Of a stretch of DNA of 64,000 nt, positions 30,131-40,871 are shown piece by piece; the stretch's first letter is position 1, and each line of letters begins with the position of its first letter. The stretch comes from Candidatus Heimdallarchaeota archaeon (lineage in GTDB: Archaea; Asgardarchaeota; Heimdallarchaeia; Heimdallarchaeales; Kariarchaeaceae): positions 372,001-436,000 of the forward strand of contig JASBSB010000006.1 in the NCBI GenBank assembly GCA_030149205.1, read 5' to 3'. Both the position numbers and the translations under genes were made by a program. The notes beneath the pieces are model-generated. The model saw only the letters and a program-made list of their open reading frames with translations. It did no database searches and had not been told where the DNA came from.

Positions 30131-30779
30131 GCTGTAAAGATGTTAAGGCAGAGATTATTGTGTAGCTAATAATTAAAAGAATAACACCATAAAAAATTGC
30201 CACCTCATAGCTCCCTTTGCTGGTTTCTGTAACAATTGCTGTGGTGAGAACCCTGGTGTAGCCTTTGAGATTCCCTCCAACAATTAATACTGCACCTACT
30301 TCAGAGAACGCCCTCCCAAATGCGGAGATTATCCCAATCAGTACTCCTTGTCTTGCCTCAGACCAGATATTCATTTGAATTTGTCTCTCTGTAGCACCCA
30401 GGGATTTCAACAGCAGTGGTATCTCATCAGAGATATCATTAACAGTACTTTTGGTGATTCCAGAAACGATTGGAAGTGTTAGAATAAATTGGGCAACAAC
30501 CATTGCCAAAGGTGTAAAAAGCAAATCAACAGATACCCATCCCAATGGACCCTGTTTGAATAATATGAGATAAATAACCAAGCCGACAAAGACTGGAGGA
30601 AGGCTCATAAGGGTGTTCAAAAGTGAAGTTGCCCAGAATCCATCATAACGCGTTGATCTTGCCATTCTGATTCCAAGGGGAACCCCTATTATTGTGGATA
30701 AGCCTACAGCGGTCAATGAGACTAAAAGGCTTAGGAATGTAATTTCGATGATTGAAGAGCTTACAATTAGATCTAACAT
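30114..30779 (-). CDS. tupB: Tungstate ABC transporter permease, TupB-like
   Basis: ATSLLNTLMSLPPVFVGLVIYL..SEARQGVLIGIISAFGRAFSEVGAVLIVGGN; start assigned at the MLDLIV ATG. Confidence 0.82.
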   Translation of the reverse strand: MLDLIVSSSIIEITFLSLLVSLTAVGLSTIIGVPLGIRMARSTRYDGFWATSLLNTLMSLPPVFVGLVIYLILFKQGPLGWVSVDLLFTPLAMVVAQFILTLPIVSGITKSTVNDISDEIPLLLKSLGATERQIQMNIWSEARQGVLIGIISAFGRAFSEVGAVLIVGGNLKGYTRVLTTAIVTETSKGSYEVAIFYGVILLIISYTIISALTSLQLKKKG

Positions 30780-30780
30780 G

Positions 30781-31614
30781 TTAATTAGCCTCCTTGAAAA
30801 ACACCTGCTTTCCATCTATTCTATAGTTTAGGATCATGGGGAGATATGATAAGAGGAAACTTAAAAAACTACTTGCCCCATGGAAATTTCTCCCGGGATG
30901 TAATGATGGTGAAACGATTGAATATGAGTATCTGTTGTATAATAATGATTCGTTCCCTGTATAAACCACTTTAAGATTTAGATTTGTGATACTTTCCATT
31001 CTAATAAATGTAGCCATATCTGTGAAGGTGTAGGCACCTATTTGACCTGCCAACCTTAAGGTTGCAGCCATACCAGAACCACTCTCTCTGTACCATCCCG
31101 ATCTGGTGTCAACTGTCAGGTTTAAGGATCGCCAGATTTCTAATTCTCTTGAATGTGTCCCAGAAGAATCACCTCGAGAGATAAATTGGATACTCTTTTT
31201 CGATCCTTGTTCATACAGGTATGAGAACGCATCTAAGATTGATTGAAAGATTTTACCCTGTTTTGGCCCAACAAGTAAAAAATAATTATGAAACAACCTT
31301 GTGTAATTTATCCCAAACCCTTGGGAAACAAATTGACTTTCTGCAACAGGGTCATGTGTCAAGATTGCATCTACCTCTCCATCTCGAGCAAGCTGGATAG
31401 CTGCCCCACTTCCCTTTGCAATAACTCTGACAATAGTGTGTGGATATTTCTGATGATATCCGGTGATAATATAGTCTAGCACACCAGAATTATCAACTGA
31501 GGTGGTTGTGCCAAGCAGAAGTACGTCTTTGTTCTGATATGACACACTAAGTGTTGCAAATATCAACAGAGATGTTATCATCACTGAGCTAAGGTACACC
31601 TTCGATACAAACAT
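30781..31614 (-). CDS. tupA: Tungstate ABC transporter substrate-binding protein, TupA-like
   Basis: LLGTTTSVDNSGVLDYII..AKGSGAAIQLARDGEVDAILTHDP. Confidence 0.85.
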   Translation of the reverse strand: MFVSKVYLSSVMITSLLIFATLSVSYQNKDVLLLGTTTSVDNSGVLDYIITGYHQKYPHTIVRVIAKGSGAAIQLARDGEVDAILTHDPVAESQFVSQGFGINYTRLFHNYFLLVGPKQGKIFQSILDAFSYLYEQGSKKSIQFISRGDSSGTHSRELEIWRSLNLTVDTRSGWYRESGSGMAATLRLAGQIGAYTFTDMATFIRMESITNLNLKVVYTGNESLLYNRYSYSIVSPSLHPGRNFHGASSFLSFLLSYLPMILNYRIDGKQVFFKEAN

Positions 31615-31665
31615 TTACCTAAACTATGGTTTGAGGTGAGATTTTTAATTTATGGATTAGGTGAA

Positions 31666-32562
31666 TCAAATATCCTTTGTTGGAAATTCTGAGGTAAGAG
31701 CCCATTTGTATCCTTTTTTTTCAAATAATTCAATAAATTTTTGTTTATCTTTTCCTCTGGTTCCTTTTTTATCAATCAAGAAAAACTTGTTCGGACCAAG
31801 TGTCTTGATATACGCCTGATCTATCAAAGATTCAGTAAAGTAGGCGTGATTGTGTTTTGGAACCACATGTCCCAACATAAACATCTTCTTTTCCACTCTT
31901 TTAATGAATCCAGGGCAATAATGTCCACCACCCACTCCAATTGCTGTAGTATCAGGCAATTCAAATTGAATTTTGTTTTCCCAATACTGAATTGTTTCTA
32001 AAATCACCTTTGCTACCACCAATGTTGCCTCCTGATCCTCCCACTCTGTTTTGGTCCCTCCACATTCAATAAATACTAATGGTGTACTCAGGCTTGTTGG
32101 CCCATGGTGAGTGCATTCAAAACCAATCCAGTATTCGTTCTCCTTTATTTCTGTAGCATGAATTTTTAGGTGATGAAAGGCAAAATATAGTACGTCAGCT
32201 GGAGTGTAAGAGAGCTGAGATTCTTTGCCACTGTTTCCAAACGTTGCTCCCCAGTTTCCAGTTGAATGTACAAGCAGAGCCTTCATTCCCGCTTTAGAAC
32301 TGTGTTTTGAAGCATATATGAGCAAATTTGCTGTCACACCCTGTTCAAGAAAATCGGATTCAATTTGAGATACTGGTATAGTTAATATCCCATTATTTGC
32401 AAGACTAGAAATATAGTAACTTCCTCTTGGCCAATGATTCGGAGGATCAAATTTTGTTTCTTTGGTGAAGTTTGCAAGTTCTAAAAGGTGATTCTTCATA
32501 TTTAAGCCTGCTTCATCAAGGGCTGAGACAATAATTAAGACATTGAATTCCATAGGTCTCAC
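31666..32562 (-). CDS. dtdA: D-aminoacyl-tRNA deacylase, archaeal DtdA/GEK1 type
   Basis: GFECTHHGPTSLSTPLVFIECG; GVGGGHYCPGF; LGHVVPKHNHAYF. Confidence 0.9.
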   Translation of the reverse strand: MRPMEFNVLIIVSALDEAGLNMKNHLLELANFTKETKFDPPNHWPRGSYYISSLANNGILTIPVSQIESDFLEQGVTANLLIYASKHSSKAGMKALLVHSTGNWGATFGNSGKESQLSYTPADVLYFAFHHLKIHATEIKENEYWIGFECTHHGPTSLSTPLVFIECGGTKTEWEDQEATLVVAKVILETIQYWENKIQFELPDTTAIGVGGGHYCPGFIKRVEKKMFMLGHVVPKHNHAYFTESLIDQAYIKTLGPNKFFLIDKKGTRGKDKQKFIELFEKKGYKWALTSEFPTKDI

Positions 32563-33485
32563 GGGATTAATTGATCCACAAACACATCTGCATTGAATTC
32601 TTTAAGATCATCATATGACTGTCCAACTCCAAGATACATAATTGGTTTTCCAATTGCTTTTGAAACAGAGAGTGTTGCACCACCTTTCACATCTGAATCT
32701 GCTTTGGTCATGATAACTCCGTCAATTCCTGCAACTTCATCAAATGTCTGTGCCTGACGAATAACATCATTTCCTGCCAAAGAGTCTCCAATGAATATTT
32801 TTATGTCAGGTTCTGTTTTCTCAACCAGTTTACGAAGTTCCTGCATCAGATTGTAATTATTCTGCATTCTTCCTGCTGTGTCAATCATAACAACATCTAT
32901 TCCTTTCGAATATGCGTGGTCTAAAGCATCTATTGCAACTGCAGTTGGGTCACCTCCCTTTTGGTGAGCTATGGTCTTAATTTTAAGGTTTTCTCCATGT
33001 TTGGTTAATTGGTCTATAGCACCTGCTCTAAATGTGTCTGAGGCAGAAAAAACAACTGAAAATCCCTTATTTTGTAACATATATGCCAGCTTTGCAAGGG
33101 TCGTGGTCTTTCCAGTTCCATTGATACCCATTATAACAATTACGTAAGGATCTCCTTCCTGAACCTTTTGCTTAACTTCAGCAACTAAGTCTCTCCTTTT
33201 TTCGGGTTCAATGATAGATCGAATTGACCTTCTGAGCCCTTCTTTCAGCATTGGTCTTGGGTCTCGGAATCTCTCATACTCTGTTTTATTCTGAATCAAC
33301 TCCTTCTTTAGTTTTTTACCAATTTCTTCGGCAACCTCAACTCCCACCTCATTTTGTATCATTAGATTGATAAGCTCCTGTACTGGTTCTCTAAGCGAAT
33401 TTTCATCCAATGTCTTGAATTTAAATTTGTTAATGAGCTTGTTTAAGCCATTTCTCAGTCTATCAAACATCTTTATTTGAATCAC
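32559..33485 (-). CDS. ftsY: Signal recognition particle receptor FtsY
   Basis: GINGTGKTTTLAKLA, ASDTFRAGAIDQL, DTAGRMQNNYNLMQEL, TKADSDVKGGATLS. Confidence 0.93.
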   Translation of the reverse strand: MIQIKMFDRLRNGLNKLINKFKFKTLDENSLREPVQELINLMIQNEVGVEVAEEIGKKLKKELIQNKTEYERFRDPRPMLKEGLRRSIRSIIEPEKRRDLVAEVKQKVQEGDPYVIVIMGINGTGKTTTLAKLAYMLQNKGFSVVFSASDTFRAGAIDQLTKHGENLKIKTIAHQKGGDPTAVAIDALDHAYSKGIDVVMIDTAGRMQNNYNLMQELRKLVEKTEPDIKIFIGDSLAGNDVIRQAQTFDEVAGIDGVIMTKADSDVKGGATLSVSKAIGKPIMYLGVGQSYDDLKEFNADVFVDQLIP

Positions 33486-33625
33486 TGAGATTTCCCATAA
33501 GAAGATTGTTGTAAAGTCTCAGAGATTTAATTTGTATACTGACGTCATTAGAATATCTCTTTTCTTCTGTAAAAATTTGTTATTCAACGAACTCTTAAAA
33601 AAAGGTAAAGTGTAAGGGGTGTTAT

Positions 33626-33883
33626 ATGACTGAGGCAAAAATCTATAGAGTACAAGGTCACTATAGAAAGAACAAAAGAAACATCCCGTTAACCATGGAC
33701 ATAAGAGCAACCAAGGAACGTGAAGTTCTTGAAAAGGTGTTTGCAGAAGTTGGTAGCAGACATGGTGTAAAAAGAAAAGATATCATGATACCAAAGAAGG
33801 GTGGCTTAACTGTCATCAAAGATCCTTCAGAATCAAGAATGAAAGAGTTTGAAGACCTAGATAGCGAAGATTTTGAAATGTGA
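33626..33883 (+). CDS. rpl18a: Ribosomal protein eL20 (L18a/LX)
   Basis: IYRVQGHYRKNKRNIPLTMDIRATKEREVLEKVFAEVGSRHGVKRKDI. Confidence 0.88.
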   Translation: MTEAKIYRVQGHYRKNKRNIPLTMDIRATKEREVLEKVFAEVGSRHGVKRKDIMIPKKGGLTVIKDPSESRMKEFEDLDSEDFEM

Positions 33884-33891
33884 TGTGTTAG

Positions 33892-34356
33892 ATGTCAAAC
33901 TTACCGCAAATTGACCCCAAAAAAATTAATGAACTGCAGGGAGCATTACAACAATTACAAGCCCAAAATAATGCGTTAGAAGAACAAAGAGAGTTTTTCC
34001 TCAGAAACATCTCGGAGCTTAATGTTACCTTAGATACATTAAGGGGACTTAAAGAGCCAGATTATAAACAAGATATAATGATCCCACTTCCAGGAGGTGT
34101 TTATTTAACTGGAAGGATCACAGATTGGGAACGTATGTTAGTAAATGTTGGGGCAGGCACACTACTTCCTAAATCACTTGATGACTCTATAAAAGTTGTT
34201 GAAGAAAGAATTAAAGGGAGTAAGAATTTGGTACAGAGAATAACAGAAGAGCTTGCTAAAGTTGCAGAACAGACAAGGTCTATTCAAGGGGAGATTCAAT
34301 CTTTGCAATCTGGTAACTTCGGAATTCAACCTGACACAAAAACATATTCTAAATAG
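33892..34356 (+). CDS. pfdA: Prefoldin subunit alpha
   Basis: Coiled-coil ends flanking DIMIPLPGGVYLTGRI..MLVNVGAGTLLPKSLDDSI; follows eL20. Confidence 0.85.
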   Translation: MSNLPQIDPKKINELQGALQQLQAQNNALEEQREFFLRNISELNVTLDTLRGLKEPDYKQDIMIPLPGGVYLTGRITDWERMLVNVGAGTLLPKSLDDSIKVVEERIKGSKNLVQRITEELAKVAEQTRSIQGEIQSLQSGNFGIQPDTKTYSK

Positions 34357-34413
34357 TTAAAGAATAATTATTCTTAATGATTAATTCTTAGGTAAGAAAA
34401 ACCTAGACTTTAT

Positions 34414-37338
34414 TCATATCTGTGAGCCAAATTTTCTGTAGATTAGTTTCATAAGTTCAAGAATCAGAATGGGGGACACTGCTGCAAGAATTACAAATAT
34501 CCAATCTACCAGACTTAGAGCAATTAAGGCAATATTAAGTCCTAGAATACCGAGTGTGTTCTGGAAAAATACAGAATACATGAGAATCACATGCATAGCA
34601 GGAGCGAATAGCACTAAAAACCAAATTAATAATCCACTTTGTTTCATTGAGGTAATGATATCTTGGTTTATCCTTCTAATTGAAAATATCATAAATGATT
34701 CTGAGAGATAAATAATCGTTATTAATATTGTTCTTGCCTTGGCTTGTTCATATGATACCGGTAATAGAGGATTATTATGCCCTGAGTATAATGTTGGGAG
34801 AAATCCAGAAAGGTTTTCCGCATTGACTGGTAAAACACCTGTGTATGTCAGGTAATAAGATAACCCAAGGATCAAGCTGAATGATAGTGCATAGATTGTC
34901 ATTGTAACAGTTAAATTTCGACTCAATATGTTGTCATGTTGCCGAGGTTTAAGCTTCATAGTATCATCCGCAATTGTGTCAACGATTAGGATCATAGGTG
35001 GAATCCCATGTACAATACTAAAAATATACGCACGTTGAATGTTATTCAGTAGAAATAGGTCTGGGATAAAGGAGGAGATAATGTATACCAACCCCTCAGC
35101 TATGTTTATTGCAATAAAGAAAAAGATTATCATCCTTATTTTCTCAAATAAGGCCCTTCCTTGTTCTACCCCATCCACCAGGCTTACGTAAGAATCATCT
35201 GCCAGTATTATGTCTGCTGCTTCTTTTGCAACCTCAGTTCCTGTTATACCCATGGCTATCCCTGCATCTGCTCTGGTTATAGCTAGTGAATCATTTACTC
35301 CATCTCCAGTCATAGCCACAATATCACCTCGTTGCTGATACTTGTCCACTATGACTAATTTATCCTGTGGTGAGACACGGGCAAACACAGACACCTTAAA
35401 GAAATCCTCATCGCTTAATTTTGAAATATCCTTTCCTTGGATTACGATTTCATCGGGATCTAGAACACCTACTTGTGTAGCAATTGTTCTTGCGGTATCC
35501 GGAGAATCTCCAGTGATCATTATCGGAAAGATTCCAGCACTATCTAATTTTTTCACAGCAATTTTTACATTTGGACGTGGAGGGTCTAAAAGACACACGA
35601 AGCCAATAAGTACTAATTCGTTCTCCATCCACTCTCGTTCCTCTTCTGGAGATTTGGCTTGTGGTTCCTCATAGAATGCTCTGTAGGCTATTGTTACGAC
35701 TCTGTAACCTAGGTTGGCAAATTGTCTGATATCGTTTAATATTGATTCTTTTGTGCTTTCTTCCAGCGGTTTGACATTTTTTGTTCCCTCATTGCCATAA
35801 TAAGAACACTTCGGGATCATTACTTCTGCAGCCCCCTTTGAAAATAACATCAAATCACCCTCTTCATGGTCTCTAAATAGCTTGCTCATCCTTTTAATTG
35901 AGGAATTAAATGGGTAAGACTTTAGAAGTTCGTATCTGTTGGTAATATAATTAATATCTAACTTTGATCTATAGCCAAGCACCAACAGAGCACCATCTGT
36001 TGCATTTCCAAATACTTCCCAAGAAGTTAATCCAGCCTGTCCATAGTTATCCTCAATAACTATGGTGGCATCATTGTTTAATGTAATGGAGGAAAGAATG
36101 AGTTCTAAAGAGGAGTTACGTGCAACTATATCCAATTCATCAATAACCAAGCCATTTGTACCATTGATATCGTATCTATTGTGCTCGTCAATCGGATAGA
36201 CATTAGCATTTCCCTCTGAGTTGAAGCTGACACCATAGTAATTTTCTGTGTCCCAAACCCGAGTAACAGTCATCTTTGATGTGGTCATCGTACCAGTCTT
36301 GTCAGAACATAACACAGATGTTCTCCCGAGAGTTTCAACCACTGATAGCTCTTTAACTATCACTTTCTTTTTAGCCATATTTAAAACACCAGTGATCAAG
36401 ATTATTGTAGTCAATAATGGGATATTAATTGGTATCACAGACATAGCGGTAGTTATACTCGAACTTAGGTCTCTGGCAAAGATCTCAATTGAATAGTTAT
36501 GTTTTGAACGCTCGTAGATTTTATAGATCATTGAAACAATTAGAAAAAACAACATAATTGAACCTAGTCTCTTACCTAGCAAGTTTATCCTTCTTCGGAG
36601 AGGGATGTCCATTGTTTGCATTTCAGAAATCTGGCTTGCAATCTGCCCAAGCTCCGTGTTATTTCCAATTTGTGTTACTATAGCCTTCGTCGATCCAGTT
36701 TGGACGAAAGTACCAAGATACAGCATATTTTTTCTTTCTGCCAATGGGGTATCTAGGGGGAGCCCTGCTTCGCCATCTTTTGCTTTGGTAACAGCTTTAC
36801 TTTCACCTGTTAAGGATGCCTCGTTTATGGTTAGGTCAGATGAACTAATGATTCGTAGGTCTGCTGGAATCCTGTCTCCTAAACCTAGCTCAATGAGGTC
36901 TCCTACGACAAGCTTAGTTGCTAAAACTTCCATTGGTTTACCATCTCGTATAACTTGGGTTTTTAGCGGAGCTAATTTTTTCAATGCATCCAATTTCTTT
37001 TGAGCTCTAAATTGTTGAAATATGGCAATTGCCATGTTAAATGAGATAATGAAAAACCAAAATGCAACCTGATTTATTATTTTTGGAACCCAAATAGAGA
37101 GAACAATCAGCACAGCTGTCATTATCAGGTAAATTGTGATTAAGGTGTCAAACAATGGTGCAAGGTAAATCTTCAATTTGCTTTGAGATTTAGTTACAAC
37201 TTCATTAGGCCCTAATCTCTTGGTTCGTTCATCCACATGTTTGTTAGTCAAACCATTTGATCGCTGAGTTTCTAATTTTTGTTCAATTTCTGATATTGAC
37301 AAATTATACTCATTATTAATTAATCTTAAACCCTTCAT
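34414..37338 (-). CDS. P-type cation-transporting ATPase
   Basis: VLCSDKTGTMT, MTGDGVNDSLAI, TGES motifs; 974 aa. Confidence 0.93.
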   Translation of the reverse strand: MKGLRLINNEYNLSISEIEQKLETQRSNGLTNKHVDERTKRLGPNEVVTKSQSKLKIYLAPLFDTLITIYLIMTAVLIVLSIWVPKIINQVAFWFFIISFNMAIAIFQQFRAQKKLDALKKLAPLKTQVIRDGKPMEVLATKLVVGDLIELGLGDRIPADLRIISSSDLTINEASLTGESKAVTKAKDGEAGLPLDTPLAERKNMLYLGTFVQTGSTKAIVTQIGNNTELGQIASQISEMQTMDIPLRRRINLLGKRLGSIMLFFLIVSMIYKIYERSKHNYSIEIFARDLSSSITTAMSVIPINIPLLTTIILITGVLNMAKKKVIVKELSVVETLGRTSVLCSDKTGTMTTSKMTVTRVWDTENYYGVSFNSEGNANVYPIDEHNRYDINGTNGLVIDELDIVARNSSLELILSSITLNNDATIVIEDNYGQAGLTSWEVFGNATDGALLVLGYRSKLDINYITNRYELLKSYPFNSSIKRMSKLFRDHEEGDLMLFSKGAAEVMIPKCSYYGNEGTKNVKPLEESTKESILNDIRQFANLGYRVVTIAYRAFYEEPQAKSPEEEREWMENELVLIGFVCLLDPPRPNVKIAVKKLDSAGIFPIMITGDSPDTARTIATQVGVLDPDEIVIQGKDISKLSDEDFFKVSVFARVSPQDKLVIVDKYQQRGDIVAMTGDGVNDSLAITRADAGIAMGITGTEVAKEAADIILADDSYVSLVDGVEQGRALFEKIRMIIFFFIAINIAEGLVYIISSFIPDLFLLNNIQRAYIFSIVHGIPPMILIVDTIADDTMKLKPRQHDNILSRNLTVTMTIYALSFSLILGLSYYLTYTGVLPVNAENLSGFLPTLYSGHNNPLLPVSYEQAKARTILITIIYLSESFMIFSIRRINQDIITSMKQSGLLIWFLVLFAPAMHVILMYSVFFQNTLGILGLNIALIALSLVDWIFVILAAVSPILILELMKLIYRKFGSQI

Positions 37339-37921
37339 TGTGCACCGGATTAGTTATTTCTTCATTTTGAATACCCTTTTTAATCACTCATACATTTATA
37401 TGAATTATCAATTAGTTTTCATATTGATACAAACAAGGTTGAAAAAATTTAGGCTTTTTTACCGTATCACCAATTGAATCTTGTTTAGTAATCACCCAGA
37501 AGGCGCCCTCTCGGCGATAGGTTAGATATTCCATTGAAAACCCAAAATATTAGGCATATAACCCCCTTAACAAGGTTTTACATCTTCAGCCAATTAGAAA
37601 CCATTCTAAAGGCATTTGACATCCCCCCAATATTTTGTTCATATATGGCTCAAACCGTTATTTTTCACTATGATAAATGCTCTAAATTTACGAAAAACAG
37701 ACTGTGAGCCTAAAATAGAAATAAATCAGTTTATACAATTTCTAAGCATTAAAACTGTATTTTTCCCACCTATATAAGCTACGGCTTATTGTAGTGAAAT
37801 GAGGAAAAAAAAATTACGAAATTAGTCTTTCACTGTCTAAAACTAGACATCAATAAAGTTTATATGTAAATTTGTCGTTAAAGACATAGGTAGTTTGTTT
37901 TTTCACAAATAATCTACCGAG

Positions 37922-38134
37922 GTGAACACAATGGCAAAAAAGAAAGCAAAAGCCCCAACAGAAATGCTTGTCGTACAAAGCAAAGTTAGAGAATACGTGA
38001 AGAGTCTTGGTGATTACAACATCGCCAGCGACGTCATGGAATCTGTCAGTCAGAGAGTAGGTGCTCTTCTAGCTGATGCAGTCCGACGAGCAGAACAAAA
38101 CGGAAGAAAAACAATTAAGGGAAGAGACTGTTAA
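37922..38134 (+). CDS. Small histone-fold protein (DUF1931-like)
   Basis: LVVQSKVREYVKSLGDYNIASDVMESVSQRVGALLADAVRRAEQNGRKTIKGRDC. Confidence 0.75.
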   Translation: MNTMAKKKAKAPTEMLVVQSKVREYVKSLGDYNIASDVMESVSQRVGALLADAVRRAEQNGRKTIKGRDC

Positions 38135-38151
38135 ATTTATTATCTAGACAG

Positions 38152-38454
38152 CTAAACGTTAACTAAGTTATCAATTTTGTTTATGATTAAAGCCCCCTCA
38201 CGTCCAAGTTTCTCAAAGTAATAATCATAATGATCAAGGTGAATGAGATGTAAGAAATCTCCTTCTACTGTACTTAGAGTTTGAAGTTTAATCTCGGACT
38301 GATAAAACTCCAAAACCCATCCATCATGTGTATACACCATAATTCGGTCATCTGTAATCAAGAGGGCTTCTTTGTCAATTTCAATTTCAAACAATACCTC
38401 TTCTTCTAGGTGAAGATTTTCTCTGAGGAGCTCAAGTCTGGGTGTACTTCTCAC
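38152..38454 (-). CDS. Hypothetical protein
   Basis: 100-aa ORF in a gap. Confidence 0.5.
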   Translation of the reverse strand: MRSTPRLELLRENLHLEEEVLFEIEIDKEALLITDDRIMVYTHDGWVLEFYQSEIKLQTLSTVEGDFLHLIHLDHYDYYFEKLGREGALIINKIDNLVNV

Positions 38455-38593
38455 TATAATACAAAATTAGATTCCTTTACGATTAATTTAAGCTTATGAT
38501 ATTTACAATGGACGAAGTGTCATAAATCAGTATCAATAAGACTCATCAACTAATATTTCACATTTAATACTCTCCTCTCTAGCTTATTAATAA

Positions 38594-38932
38594 GTGATCA
38601 ATTATGAAGTTATGATTTTAGAGAGAAAGTATCAGTATATGGATGACACCATTAGCACGGATCTGATATCCTTTTATGGTTCCAGTTCATTTAATCTTGA
38701 TGAGCAGAAGAGGATTGGAGAAGAGCTCAGAGAATACCTGATTAGCAAGATACTTGAAGATTTGATCACCTCAACTGATCTCAAACAAAAATTGAAGTTC
38801 ATAGACCAACTTAGTGAATGGGTGGAGCAGGGTGACACTCTGGTTGTCAATGAGTTAAAAAGGCTTGTAAGTCAAGAAAATTCTATTTCTGTTAAAACAA
38901 ATCTACAGGTTTTAATTGATATCATTTCCTAA
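38594..38932 (+). CDS. Hypothetical protein
   Basis: 112-aa ORF, charged helical composition. Confidence 0.5.
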   Translation: MINYEVMILERKYQYMDDTISTDLISFYGSSSFNLDEQKRIGEELREYLISKILEDLITSTDLKQKLKFIDQLSEWVEQGDTLVVNELKRLVSQENSISVKTNLQVLIDIIS

Positions 38933-38994
38933 TATTACTTTTGTCCTTAATTAGATGAATAGGATAATATGATACAAGAGACATGTAAGTTATA

Positions 38995-39825
38995 ATGGAT
39001 GATTCAGAACTGATTCAAAATTTACTGAGAGAGTACCAAATTCCCTCTGCACGGATAGGTGTCAAGTATGAAAATTCAATGAAGATATTAAGGAAGCTAG
39101 ATTTGAGTGAATTAAATCTTCAGACTTTTCCTGAAATGGAATCTCGTCATCTTCAAGTTCTTAATCTTTCACAAAACTCTATTGAAATAATTCCAAGGAA
39201 TGTTCTTGATAGATATCCTAAGTTGAAAATACTAGACTTGTCAAAAAATATGATAGAAGAGGTAGATATAAGTGTTAATGTCTTAAATCATGAACTTCAA
39301 AGATTAGATATTTCACAAAATCATCTTTCAAGCATAAATATCGAGAATAAATCCTTAAAACATATCAAATTTGTAGATCTTCATCGAAATAGAATCAACT
39401 CATTTCCTTTCATTAAAGCTATTAGGTCAGTTAAAGAGCTTGATTTAAATTTTAATGAGATCGAGGATGATTTAAGATTACTAGAAAATTACAAATCCTT
39501 GAGGGTACTTAAGCTCAAAGAGAACCGATTGAGAGAGCTAAACCTACAGTTTAACACAAATCTTACAAGTCTTGACTTATCATTTAATCAAATTTCAGAA
39601 CTTGTGGTTTCAGGGGATGAGCCGTCAAAATTAAATGAGATTAACCTATCAAACAATGAATTAACTTCAGGTAAGTTAATATCCCTTCTGAAACTACCAC
39701 ATTTGAATCAATTAGATTTAAGAGATAATCCCTGTGATGAAAAATTGGCAAGACTATGGTCAAAGTCTAAAATATCCGAATTATTTGAAATATTAAATAT
39801 GTATATTGGGAATATTGAAACTTAA
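38995..39825 (+). CDS. Leucine-rich repeat protein
   Basis: Repeats such as LQVLNLSQNSIEIIP, LKILDLSKNMIEEVD, LQRLDISQNHLSSIN, VKELDLNFNEIED. Confidence 0.9.
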   Translation: MDDSELIQNLLREYQIPSARIGVKYENSMKILRKLDLSELNLQTFPEMESRHLQVLNLSQNSIEIIPRNVLDRYPKLKILDLSKNMIEEVDISVNVLNHELQRLDISQNHLSSINIENKSLKHIKFVDLHRNRINSFPFIKAIRSVKELDLNFNEIEDDLRLLENYKSLRVLKLKENRLRELNLQFNTNLTSLDLSFNQISELVVSGDEPSKLNEINLSNNELTSGKLISLLKLPHLNQLDLRDNPCDEKLARLWSKSKISELFEILNMYIGNIET

Positions 39826-39852
39826 TTAATTTAAACTTTAAGTTGATGAGAT

Positions 39853-40596
39853 TTATTCTCTTCTGCTTCTTCCACGCTTATTACCAGTTCTTCGAGCAGC
39901 GATTAACCCTACTTTTCTGCCTGGTGGAGCATTTCTAGAAACAGTGGTAGCCCTCGGAGGACTCTGGTGAGCACCACCACCGTGTGGGTGACTCACTGGA
40001 TTCATTGCTGTTCCACGAACTCTTGGGTATTTGTGACCCTTGGCTCTGAGCTTGTGATATTTGGTACCTGCCTTTAAAAGAGGTTTTGAGGTTATACCTC
40101 CTCCTGCAATCAGTCCCACAGTTGCCCTTGCTTCTGGAGTAACTTTTCTAATTTTACCAGATGGAAGTTTGACAAAAATCCATTTGTCCGAGGCTGAGTC
40201 AATAATAGCACTTAAACCAGCTGATCGAACAAGTTTGCCTCCATCACCAGCTCTTAATTCAATATTGAATATTGGGGTACGAATAGGCATAAATTTCAAT
40301 GGCAAAACATTACCTGGTTGAATAGATGCATCCGCTCCATATACAATTTCTTGCCCTACAGATATTCCCTCAGCTGGAAGGATATATTTGTAGAGTCCAT
40401 CATCGAAAAGCACTCTGGCTAATGGTGCCCCTCTACCTGGTTCGTGGTGAAAAGATACTATTTTCCCTTTGAATGACCCAGTCAATTCCTCTCGTGAGAA
40501 TTTTCTGTATTTCACAGGTTCAATCCTTTTGTGACCTGCGGCTCTAAAGACAGGAGATCCTGTTCCTCTTCTTTGTACAATTAATTTTTTACCCAT
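39853..40596 (-). CDS. rpl2: Ribosomal protein uL2
   Basis: VRGTAMNPVSHPHGGGAHQSP. Confidence 0.95.
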   Translation of the reverse strand: MGKKLIVQRRGTGSPVFRAAGHKRIEPVKYRKFSREELTGSFKGKIVSFHHEPGRGAPLARVLFDDGLYKYILPAEGISVGQEIVYGADASIQPGNVLPLKFMPIRTPIFNIELRAGDGGKLVRSAGLSAIIDSASDKWIFVKLPSGKIRKVTPEARATVGLIAGGGITSKPLLKAGTKYHKLRAKGHKYPRVRGTAMNPVSHPHGGGAHQSPPRATTVSRNAPPGRKVGLIAARRTGNKRGRSRRE

Positions 40597-40605
40597 TTAT
40601 ATCAC

Positions 40606-40869
40606 CTAGAATAAGTTAAGGTCTGCAGCGAGATCAGAAGCCTTGTATTCCTTGGCTAATTGTACGATAGCTCGCTTTCTACCTCGAGGCGTAATCAAGG
40701 TGTTAACATGTTCTACAGTTACATTGTTATACAGTTCTTGAACAGCCTGTTTGATCTGAAATTTATTTGCGTTTTTATGAACTTCAAATAAAATCTTGTT
40801 CTGGTCTACAATGAGGTCATATACTGACTCAGAGAAGACAGGTCTTATAATTATTTCATGTGCTTCCAT
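40606..40869 (-). CDS. rpl23: Ribosomal protein uL23
   Basis: IIIRPVFSESVYDLIVDQNKILFEVHKNANKFQIKQAVQELYNN. Confidence 0.9.
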   Translation of the reverse strand: MEAHEIIIRPVFSESVYDLIVDQNKILFEVHKNANKFQIKQAVQELYNNVTVEHVNTLITPRGRKRAIVQLAKEYKASDLAADLNLF

Positions 40870-40871
40870 CT

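Noticed and set aside
37339-37921. Long intergenic region upstream of the histone-fold gene as an ncRNA locus
   Set aside because: Small hairpins (e.g. CGCC-GAGAG-GGCG) and a poor C-box-like ATGATAA, but no family signature
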